DNA from: Seminavis robusta
Lineage: Eukaryota; Bacillariophyta; Bacillariophyceae; Naviculales; Naviculaceae
DNA length: 49,115 nucleotides
NCBI GenBank assembly: GCA_903772945.1
Contig: CAICTM010000705.1
Span: 1 to 49,115 of the forward strand
Direction: 5' to 3'
The notes under the pieces were generated by a model, which ran no database searches, had not been told where the DNA came from, and saw only the letters and a program-made list of their open reading frames with translations. The position numbers and the translations under genes are program-made. Below are positions 10,180 to 18,570 of the stretch, one piece after another (the stretch's first letter is position 1; the number at the start of each line of letters is the position of its first letter).

Positions 10180-10670
10180 ATGCAGGATTCAAATATATCT
10201 TCTAGTGCGCACTTACTAATGCCTGTGAAGGATAGAGAATGTCCTATTCTTACCGGTAAACCAAAAGATATATAGTGGAGAATTCGAATCCTGCATAAGC
10301 ATGCCATTGCACCCCTTAGCATAATTCGCTATATAAAGTACTGTAAGAATCTACCGACTAGTGAATTCACGAATTTGTACTACTTTACTATACGTAATCG
10401 CTCCATGCAGGATTCGTGTTCCTCAATGCATGTTTCAAAGGTCACATTTACTTATGTCTGTGCAGGAAGCAATTTAACTGGTTAATAGAAGATATAAGGT
10501 CGCAAGTTCGATTCCTGCATAGAAGTGCTTTTTGCACCTGTAGAAACTTTATTTATATAGATTGTATGCTGTACGAATCTATCTACAACTGCAGTCACGA
10601 ATTCTCGTTGGATGTAGCTTTTTATATGCCTGTGCAGGATACGAAATGTCTTATTCTTACTAGCCCGCAT
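10180..10670. repeat. tRNA-like repeat modules in AT-rich DNA
   Basis: At least two diverged modules share the same layout. One (about 10220-10300) starts near TGAAGGATAGAG and ends AATTCGAATCCTGCATAAG. The other (10462-10523) starts TGCAGGAAGC and ends AAGTTCGATTCCTGCATAG. In the second, TGCAGGA and TCCTGCA could pair as a 7-bp acceptor stem, and GTTCGATTC resembles a T-loop (B box). It is shorter than a full tRNA and no clear anticodon arm is visible, so it is not annotated as a tRNA. Related fragments with GCAGGATTC lie at 10183, 10405 and 10632. A SINE or an organellar tRNA remnant is possible. Confidence 0.4.
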
Positions 10671-10835
10671 AGATACGTTTACTGTACAAAGTACCGTACG
10701 AATCTACTAAATCACGATTCGGCTATTGCTGTGAAAAGGAATTTGATACCGTTTATGCAAACTACCATACGAACCTATAGTAAAATAGTAGGATTGTGCT
10801 TTGTCAACACGAAATGGAACTCTATCTCGCTGCTA

Positions 10836-10926
10836 GCTACTAGCTAGCTATTAGCGCTAGCTACTAACTAGCGCTAGCTACTAGCTCTAGCTACTAGATA
10901 TTACTAGCTAGCGAGCTAGCTAGAGC
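10836..10926. repeat. CTAGCTA microsatellite
   Basis: Degenerate repeats of CTAGCTACTAG and GCGCTAG, self-complementary. The same words recur at 16200-16232 and 42710-42735. Confidence 0.8.
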
Positions 10927-10988
10927 CAGGTTTCGGGCGCTTGCACTTTCTTTATCTCTAACCCTTTCATTTCAATAAAATAATTTTA

Positions 10989-11516
10989 TTAAACAAATAC
11001 ATGCTCCTCAGTGGCTCCCCCTAGGGTCGTTATTGCAAGCCTGATGCCACCAAAGTCAGCATATTCAGGTGTTTCATTGAAGAGCTCCTTTGGAGTCTTT
11101 GTCAAGTGCAATCCAGCAGCCATTGGCTTATCAAGTTTCTTGGCAGCAGCGGATCCTCTCCAAATTGGTTTGCCATTTGGGTAGTGGGTTGGTGTGCCAT
11201 AATGAGCTCTGGCTTCCTCCAAGCACTGCTTGTCATGCACAGCAGCCCACTTCATATACTTCACTGTGTTCTGGATTGTCTTGATTCGGGTTTTATAGCG
11301 CTCAAGATCAAAGGGAAAATTGGCAAACTCAGGTTGGTGGGCATACATTTCATCAGAGAGCTTTTCGATGTTGTTGATTTTTGTCACTGGTACCAAGCCA
11401 TCAAACATATCCTGGGCCATCAGCTTTTTGGCGTCACTGGTTTCCCATCTAGCTCCATTTAGAGATGCAGGCGGCCTCTTAGCATCTTTTCCCTTGGCGG
11501 GTTTTGCTTTGGCCAT
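10989..11516 (-). CDS. Small basic protein of unknown family
   Basis: A clean frame with TAA at 10989-10991. I start it at the ATG of MAKAKPAKGKDAKRPP (11514-11516, 175 residues). An in-frame ATG at 11547 would add 11 mostly hydrophobic residues. The Lys-rich N-terminus could be a nuclear signal. The middle, GARWETSDAKKLMAQDMFDG, resembles the start of a transposon-associated Myb/SANT-like region, but this is only a resemblance. The C-terminal half has FGGIRLAITTLGGA. It is divergently transcribed from the spliced gene starting at 11904, and both lie between the two AAAGTCG arrays. They may belong to one mobile element. No enzyme motif is visible. Confidence 0.55.
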   Translation of the reverse strand: MAKAKPAKGKDAKRPPASLNGARWETSDAKKLMAQDMFDGLVPVTKINNIEKLSDEMYAHQPEFANFPFDLERYKTRIKTIQNTVKYMKWAAVHDKQCLEEARAHYGTPTHYPNGKPIWRGSAAAKKLDKPMAAGLHLTKTPKELFNETPEYADFGGIRLAITTLGGATEEHVFV

Positions 11517-11903
11517 CGCGGAGATCCAGTAAAATGTACCAATCAACAATCAGCCAAAGTTGACGTCACGGTCGGCTGAGTCGCGAAGTCGATAGCTACC
11601 TGTTGCTTCATGACTGTTGACGACTGTTGACGACGTCAAAAGGCAACAACAACAGATTGCTTAGAGCTGACGGCAGCTCATTACTATGATTTTGAAACGA
11701 GATTTTGGGGATAAACAGTTGCTTCGATTTGAATTAAAAGGTACGTTCAAAGGTCCAAGAGATCTCACTTTCTTCTTGTTGCTCGAGATCGCTCACAATG
11801 CCAACTCTACGAAGCTTGCGATCGGACCCCCTTAGTGGATTAGACTATCTAACCAACGATTTCAACATTCCGTCGGACGATCCATTTGCCCAGGTGAGTC
11901 ATC

Positions 11904-12930
11904 ATGGATCCAGACGAAGTCGAGTATGCTTGTGATGTTGGGCTACCACGAAAGGGTCTCGACATCCACACCAAACACTTTCTATTGATGTCACTTGATC
12001 GACATGGAGGCCCTAAAGCTGTCTCCTATGAGAAGCGACTGCTGAAGCAACTATGTGATGAGCATGATGAGGAACTTGGTGTCCATGGTTCCATTCTCCG
12101 TGCAAGAGTGAAGTGGTTGGCTGATCGATGGAAGAGGTATGTGGGCTTTGAAACCAAAACTCGTGGTGAAATCATGGCAGAGTATGCTAAAGCTGTTGCT
12201 CTTCTCTGTTCTCAGGCTGGAGAAGACGACCAAGTGAAACTGGATCTCATCTCTTCCGCCATCAGCTCCTCCTCATCACACAAACAGAAGGCATCAGCAG
12301 CCAAGCCCGACAAAGTCAAGTCAACGCCGACAAAACTCAAAAAGGAAAAGCCAACCATGTCTCTGCTTGGCAGTCCTGTGCGCATTCTCAAGGGCAGCAA
12401 CAGTAGTGGCTCCAAGGGTAAGTTGCCGTCTGTCTTCTGCTTACGTTTGACTTTCATTTTCTTTATTTGATACACTCAAATGGATGCTGCTCTTTGTTTG
12501 TTTAACAGATCATAAAGAGTTTTATGATGTTGATCTTTCCAATGAGGAGATGCATGGAGAGTATCTTGTTACTCTCTGTACGGATGAGCTCATCACCAAG
12601 AAGGATGGTAGCACTTGCCATGCCAGCTCCATTGTTGTAGCCCGTCCCAATAGCAAGCCAGAAGACAACAAGCTCTTGAAGGCTACGGTGAACACGGATT
12701 CAATTGAGATTGTAGGCCCTGCGAAGAGTAGCACCTACTTAGCCAGCTCTAAGGAGTGGTTGGGGTTGCTTGAGAAGAACAAGAAGAGGTTTTCGGCATC
12801 CAAGCTTGGCACCACACTCACTGCATTGGTTACCAAAATGCAAAAGAAGAAGGTAAATACAAAGACGACCGTTCTTAGTGTCAAAGACCTTGGCATCAAG
12901 CTCTCGAATCAATATTTCAATGACCGATGA
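11904..12930 (+). CDS. Two-exon gene of unknown family, premature TGA suspected
   Basis: Exon 1 is 11904-12417 and exon 2 is 12509-12930, joined by a 91-bp GT-AG intron (GTAAGT donor, TTTAACAG acceptor) that keeps the frame (codon GAT). The protein starts MDPDEVEYACDVGLPRKG, has a basic Ser- and Lys-rich centre (about 130-165) and ends SNQYFNDR. I know no domain for it. An upstream ATG at 11798 reads 31 codons up to a GTGAGT at 11891. It could be a separate first exon, but it is out of frame with this one by simple readthrough. After the TGA at 12928-12930 the same frame stays open for 66 codons to TAA at 13129-13131, with ordinary-looking protein (KKTFKVTEAMVIWRAYI). The TGA is therefore probably a recent nonsense change. 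The region may belong to a transposon. Confidence 0.6.
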
Positions 12931-13371
12931 TGCCAAGACGGAGCGCTGAAGATGGTTCCTCTCCCGTACTCGTCCGAAACCAAGGTTGGAAAGAAAACCT
13001 TTAAGGTCACGGAAGCAATGGTCATCTGGCGTGCCTACATTGAAAGCTCCGAGGACGAAGTCAGCAACCAAGTTGGCACTGGAAGTGAAGACTACGATCT
13101 TTTGGTTAACCTCCTGGAGAGCAGTGCGTAACTGCTTGCTTGGTTGTGCTGAAGTCGTTCTAAGAATCTAAAGAAATGTTTTGTGCTCTTTGTTGCTTTC
13201 ATGTCATGTACACTGCCAAGGTCTCCTGCGGAAGCATACCATATATCATTCGTCCACATGGAAACAACAACTTGATAGTTGAGACCGGCAAAGTTGTGCT
13301 TGTATGCATAATTCTTTGGATTTCTCCTCATTTCAGGATCTTGGTTCATTTGTCCTCATTTGTGTCCCATC

Positions 13372-13390
13372 CACTGTAGCTCCCAATTTG
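13372..13390. repeat. Left TSD of LINE copy 4 (19 bp)
   Basis: CACTGTAGCTCCCAATTTG is repeated exactly at 13545-13563. Confidence 0.93.
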
Positions 13391-13544
13391 AAAAAATAAC
13401 GAAATTTTATTTTAAAGGCTACACCTCGTCAGACGATCCGCTGAACGGTGCCGTGACGAACCCATATACCTCAGGCGCATTTGTGCGCCCACTTAGGATG
13501 GGCCTAGTGTAAGCCCCCCACCGGAGAAATTTAACAAAACTCCG
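13391..13544 (-). mobile_element. LINE copy 4, 154-bp 3' UTR stub
   Basis: Only the 3' end of the LINE is present, with clear divergence from the other copies (for example CGTCAGACGATCCGCTGAACGG). It starts on the plus strand with six A and TAACGAAATTTTATTTT. A perfect 19-bp TSD flanks it. It is a severely 5'-truncated insertion from a diverged subfamily. Confidence 0.92.
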
Positions 13545-13563
13545 CACTGTAGCTCCCAATTTG
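13545..13563. repeat. Right TSD of LINE copy 4
   Basis: Exact repeat of 13372-13390. The host frame on the minus strand resumes here. Confidence 0.93.
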
Positions 13564-14025
13564 ACTGGCCACACTTCGGGGCACTTGATCTTCTTCATCT
13601 TGACTTGAACAAGAATGTCTACCCACTGCCATGTTGTGTGCCTCAGTTTGGTGTGGCATTGAAAGCCAAAGCGTGGAGCTCGTCTATCCTCTGGCTCGTA
13701 GCACTTGAGAAAGTGGTTGGCCACCATGAATCCAGCAAATGACTCTCTCTTCTTTGCTTCCTCCACATCCAACACCTCAAAGAGTTGTGCATCCCGATAG
13801 ACACAGGCAAGGTGCAATGGGTGGCGACCAAAGTGAGATTTGAACTGTCGGATATTAGTCTCCATGCAGTGGCTACTCTGTGTGGCCACATCAACAAAGG
13901 ACCACTTGAGACCCTCTCGAAGGATATAGGATGGCGGTATAATGAAGGGAGCCACTCCGTTGGCCACTGCGTCGACCATTGTCGAGGTTGTTTGGTTGTT
14001 GATATCGATCTTCTTGTTGTGATGA

Positions 14026-14140
14026 AGAGTCGCGTCAAAGTCGTGTGGCAAAATGAAAGTCGTGCAGAAAGCCGTGCGAAAGTCGTGTGCGAGTCGCGTG
14101 CGACTTTACAAACGACTTTTGGCGATCTGACGCGACTTTG
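14026..14140. repeat. AAAGTCG array, right
   Basis: Degenerate AAAGTCGTG, AAAGTCGTGTGCGAGTCGCG and inverted GCGACTTT / CGACTTTT words. The order (direct words first, inverted words last) is the same as in the array at 9523-9660. Confidence 0.8.
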
Positions 14141-14266
14141 TTGGAAACGGCCGAAATCGCTACTGAATCCGGGACTAACAGTCGTGTGACGAGGCCTTCC
14201 TGGGCCCGGGCGGTCAGATAGGTTTCCAGTACTGGAAGACAGTTTTCGCTAGTGGGAGGGGGTGAG

Positions 14267-14403
14267 AAAAATAACGAAGTTTTATTATTTAGGCTGCACC
14301 TCAATAGACCACCCGCTGAACGGAGCCATATTGAACCGGAGTACCTCAGACGTACAAGGACGCCCACATAGGAACCGGCCTAGTGCAAGCCCCCCACCGG
14401 AGA
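14267..14403 (-). mobile_element. LINE copy 5, 3' UTR stub cut by an LTR element
   Basis: The 3' UTR of the LINE, starting on the plus strand with five A and TAACGAAG. It stops exactly at CCGGAGA, where the LTR element begins with TGTTGG. The LTR element evidently landed in, or recombined with, this LINE copy. No TSD is identifiable. Confidence 0.88.
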
Positions 14404-14652
14404 TGTTGGAGGTTGTATTACAGACACCTCAATACAAATTAGTCGTTTATCCCAATCTAGTTATAGGGGATATCTATATCTATTCTCTAGTTACATACAT
14501 GGGGAGTTTAACTGATCTATATGGTCCCCTTCACTATATCCTTTGAAGTTGAATCAATCCCAGAAAACATGGAGAAAGATCACTTCTTGGAAATAGCTTA
14601 ACAGTAACAGTATTTTACCTTTACTAAGCTAGAGTGTTACTAGCAACCAACA
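14404..14652 (+). repeat. 5' LTR
   Basis: It begins TGTTGGAGGTTG and ends GCAACCAACA, with short terminal inverted repeats TGTTGG/CCAACA. A TATA-like CACTATATCC lies at 14532-14541. The segment 14583-14596 is complementary to the sequence directly after the LTR. Confidence 0.9.
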
Positions 14653-14666
14653 CTATTTCCAAGAAG
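14653..14666 (+). promoter_or_regulatory. Candidate self-complementary primer-binding site
   Basis: CTATTTCCAAGAAG starts on the first base after the 5' LTR. It is the exact reverse complement of 14583-14596 inside the LTR, and the pairing can extend over GATC with one bulge. This is where a retrotransposon primer-binding site must lie. No tRNA match was evident to me by eye. Confidence 0.6.
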
Positions 14667-17600
14667 ATCTACCTCTCGAAGTTCATCTCGAATTCGAGAT
14701 ATCGACCATGGTGATATCGACATCCTATTACATGATATCAAGTCTATGGCTATAAGGTAACCCGTGCAACAGAAGGTTCAGGCAAAAAGGGCTCTAGCCT
14801 CACTGAGAGAGCTATCCCAACAGCCTAGCAGGAAAAAGGCAACATCACAAAATTGTGCCTACTACACCGGAGCAATCGGTCCACCAAAAGACGACCGAAT
14901 CGTTGCAATCGGTGCATACCACGTGAAAGAGCCACACTAACTCCACCACTCTACTGCTTGAATGAAGTCAATCCAACAGGAGCCGAGAAAGTTACGACAG
15001 CTTGAATATCTGATACGAGCAGAGGCTATTGTACAAAGCCAAGACAACGAGTATCGGTAACGGTACGAGTATTGATAACGGTACCAGTACCGAAGTGAGG
15101 GAACATCAAGAACGCACAAGCTCACAGGAGCGAGCGAAACACCAAGACCTTTGAGCTGCGGAACACAGCCATCGTATGGCATTGTCGATACGCAAACAAA
15201 CTACAAGACTGAGTGATTCATCCGCACGACGTAGTGCAAGAGTGTGGCCAAGCTATCTAGCTCACTACCACAACGAGTCGAGTCCAACAAGAAGGGCTTC
15301 CGGTAAGCCGGAGCCAAGGCTACTGCGGAGACAAACCGTACGAAGCCAAGAGGAGCAACACCAGGAGTGTTGCCACGAAAGAAGCGTGACACGGACGCAA
15401 TTGTCGCCACGAAGAGGAGTTAGATATCAAACTCCAACAGGAAGAGGAATCGCCGCAGAGGTACTTCCGCGGGAGTTCCTATCCTCACTATCAAGCCATC
15501 GAATCAGTGCTGATAGAAGAGAGGTACAAAGGAAAATTCCAACGCACAACAAGACGAATTACCAGGCCGATCACTCGGCAACCACAGGTCCTACAAGAGG
15601 ACTGTCATACACAGAAGTGGGCTACTATACAGTCACTGACAGGCCCTCAAGAGTGCAAGCACTCGAATCGACCTCAGAGCGAGTTGCATCCGTCGGCAAC
15701 AGGCTGAATAAGAGTGAATTTGCGAGTTTTTGCAAATTCTACCAGCCAAGAGCAAAATGACTCAAGCGATCGAACGATCGCTACCGCTACTCAGTCGCTA
15801 CCGCCACGACAACGGACGCTACAACAACAAGAGCTCGTTACTGCTATTGACGACCAACAGTGTCGGCCAGCAACAGCATCGGTACTACCGGTCCCGAAGC
15901 CATCAGTCATCGGCGGCAATAGGAGTGTCGGCAGTGCGGACACGAAGAAAAAGGCAATCCTTGCTTTTTGTGAGGAAACTTGCCACTGTCACCACTCACC
16001 ACAGCGCGGAACACCAAAGAACAAGCTGCATGTTCACCGAACAGCAGCCACAGAACGTGAAAGGTATCTTTTCTCGAAAAGGTATCTTTCCAGGAGTGTA
16101 CCGAGCCAGATCTCACGATCTCTCCGTACGCGAATCCAAGCACTCCAAGCATGCTGCTACCGGTACCGACAAGCTACTGGGACAGTATGCCGTGCAGAAA
16201 GCTAGCTAGTAGCTAGCTAGTAGCTAGCTAGCCAACCGCCTGGCACAAGAGCTACCACAACAGTGTAAGCTGGTGCTACAGGAAGCACAGGAGTGCATCC
16301 GCCCCAGCATTGAATTATTTTCTTTGGAGTTGTTTGAGTTTACTCAACACCTCCTACCCCTTTCATGGAGTGTGTATTGTGGCACCCAAGCCACAGCACC
16401 TCCTACTACCAATTTTTGGAATGTGTATTGTGAAACTAATCCACAGCACTTCCTCCTTATGAAACAGGCAAACCTGAGGCAACAACAGCCTCTAGGCAAC
16501 AACAGATACCATTACAAGACCATGCCCTTGCTATTTGATCACAGCAAGTGCACAGGAGTGTGAGGGTACCCAAATCCAAAACCTACAATCCTACAAACAA
16601 AATCATCATAACATCCGCCTTTATAGGCAATGCCGTAACCATCAATGGCCACAACAATGGCCACAACTACACGGCCAACAACCATCAATGGCTACATCAA
16701 CAGCCAGCATCGATGGCAACAACAGCCAACAACGGTATCTACCACTACCAAACCGATTACAATGAATCGACCAAACCAAATTCAAATTGCATCTACAATA
16801 ACGGCAACTACAACAACAGCAGAACGACAGTGAACGTTGAACCGAGTAGCTAGCTACAAGCAAGCCACTCAAGAGTTCACAAGACAAGGAACCAAGCCAC
16901 AGGATGGCTGGAGCAGACAGAGTTTGACCCACAAGCGGGAACCTGATCAATAGAAACAACAAGAGGGTGCACACCTCAGCTCCACTGCAACTACTGTACA
17001 GAGATTGCAACCAACCTTAGTCTCACACCAACAACAGAAGTACGTGAGTACATCAAATCAAGCACACATTCATGTACAACAAGTCACAGCCATTCGATTC
17101 CAAAGAAGAGGAGGCCGTGATGAAGGAAGAAGCTTCCCCAGCTGGGAAGAAGAGGATTCCATTCCTCTGGAAAAGACAACAGCAGGACATCCAACACTTC
17201 TTGGACATCCAACAAGCAGAGACAGCTCACGTTCCATTCCAATGGACAACAAGCTGACTCCAGATAGCTACCAAGCTATTGCACAGACTCATGCTCACAT
17301 GATTTCCAAATCCAGTATCAAGCCTGAATGGATCGATGTTTCCACACATCATTGGCGATTGAGACCATGGCATACCAATGTCCAGTTCAGTCTACACCGC
17401 CAGTCAAGAACACAGTTTGAGTCTATGAGAATGCAGCCGGAACTTCCTAGTTTCCAGCTACAGCAATACCAAGTGACCGGAACTTCCCAGTCCACGGTCC
17501 AACAAGTGATCGGAACTTCCCAGTTTCGAATACAGCAACATCAAGTGACGGCCACAACCGCCACAGCAAGTCATACAGGAATGGCAACACTCACAGGAGT

Positions 17601-17819
17601 GGTAGCCACAGTGGCTTTTCATGACGACACTGTTCACATGTCCACATTGACTGTGACAGATTTGTCAGCACTGCTATGGATGACAAGCTTCTCGCCACCA
17701 AGCGGAATGCCAAGCAACCTAGCACGTGGTCTCTTGACCAACAACTGTTCCTTATGGAGCAACCATCATTACATTAATTATTCGTTCCACGGTATCCTCT
17801 ATGGAACCGTGCAGGAGTG

Positions 17820-18073
17820 TGTTGGAGGTTGTATTACAGACACCTCAATACAAATTATTCGTTTATCCCAATCTAGTTATAGGGGATATCTATATCTATT
17901 CTCTAGTTACATACATGGGGAGTTTAACTCATCTATATGGTCACCCCCTTCACTATATCCTTTGAAGTTGAATCAATCCCAGAAAACATGGAGAAAGATC
18001 ACTTCTTGGAAATAGCTTAACAGTAAAACAGTATTTTACCTTTACTAAGCTAGAGTGTTACTAGCAACCAACA
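17820..18073 (+). repeat. 3' LTR
   Basis: Near-identical to 14404-14652, with the same TGTTGG and CCAACA ends. It is preceded directly by CAGGAGTG (17812-17819), which occupies the position of a polypurine tract. Confidence 0.9.
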
Positions 18074-18141
18074 TGTAGGCCAGCATAGCTGTTGGAGCTA
18101 TCTCTGACGGGATCCAGAGCTCTCGCTCCTAAAAGTTATCG
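18074..18141. repeat. 68-bp direct repeat, copy 1
   Basis: Identical to 22043-22110 as far as I can read, with sharp boundaries (TGTAGGCC start, GTTATCG end). It abuts the 3' LTR. Confidence 0.9.
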
Positions 18142-18570
18142 CTCCCCACGAGTGCGTATGGATCCGCTCTCATGGGCATGCCACGATATATGATTAGTTA
18201 CTAACTAACTACAATACATACTCTCCCCATGAACGGAACATTCATGGGCCACTCAGCATCGGCTGCTAGTGGAACACAATGTGAGATTGGAGATCTCACA
18301 AGTGGAGGGACTTGCATGGTTGGTCGGTTGCTGGACCAAAGGTAGGCAAAGGGGTTGCCTGCTTCATCAGCATGGCCAGACTAGGTAGGTGTCGGCGGTG
18401 CTGGTTGCTATCATAGCTGTTGTTTGTTTTCTTCATATGTAGACAAATATTGTGGCTTTGCCACAGGCCGAATTCAGCGGCGGCAAGCTCTCAGTGGAGC
18501 GGCCTTCTTGCCCCGCAATCATGTCCCTTGACGGGTGGGATGGATGGGCTGTACCAGACAGGGACGTAGT
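18142..18570. other. Gene-free interval
   Basis: I see no gene. There are G-rich and T-rich stretches, and the 3' flank of the minus-strand ORF ending at 18571. Confidence 0.4.

Larger units (their letters stand above)
13170..13990 (-). pseudogene. DDE transposase remnant, interrupted by LINE copy 4
   Basis: The right part (about 13990 to 13545) reads FGRHPLHLACVYRD, then LRHTTWQWVDILVQVKMKKI and WPVKLGATV. Across the LINE insertion the next codons are GTG GAT GGG ACA, a VDGT motif typical of the first catalytic Asp of DDE_Tnp/PIF-Harbinger-like transposases. A shifted frame below 13349 continues KHNFAGLNYQVVVS, NDIWYASAGDLGSVHD, where HD would be the second catalytic Asp. The final catalytic third is missing, because the spliced plus-strand gene ends at 13131. 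The superfamily call is from motif resemblance only. Insertion, frameshift and truncation make it non-functional. Confidence 0.6.
14404..18073 (+). mobile_element. Non-autonomous LTR retrotransposon (LARD-like), possible self-priming
   Basis: Two near-identical LTRs (249 and 254 bp) starting TGTTGG and ending CCAACA enclose 3.2 kb. No gag, protease, reverse transcriptase, RNase H or integrase motif is seen in any frame. The longest frame (17005-18015) is Gln-, Ser- and Thr-rich and runs into the LTR. The LTRs differ at two substitutions and two small indels, so insertion is fairly recent. The internal DNA is CA-rich and contains six exact CAGGAGTG words, the last touching the 3' LTR. The flanks do not share a 5-bp TSD (GGAGA left, TGTAG right), which suggests a rearrangement or recombination between elements after insertion. 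Confidence 0.85.

Noticed and set aside
10462..10523. Functional tRNA gene
   Set aside because: The acceptor and T-loop resemblance is good, but the module is about 60 bp and lacks a readable anticodon arm.
12928..12930. Selenocysteine codon
   Set aside because: No SECIS-like structure was evident by eye, the context GATGATG suggests slippage, and the gene looks transposon-associated.
17005..18015. 336-codon gene in the LTR element
   Set aside because: Low-complexity Gln/Ser/Thr sequence that runs into the LTR, with no gag or pol motif.
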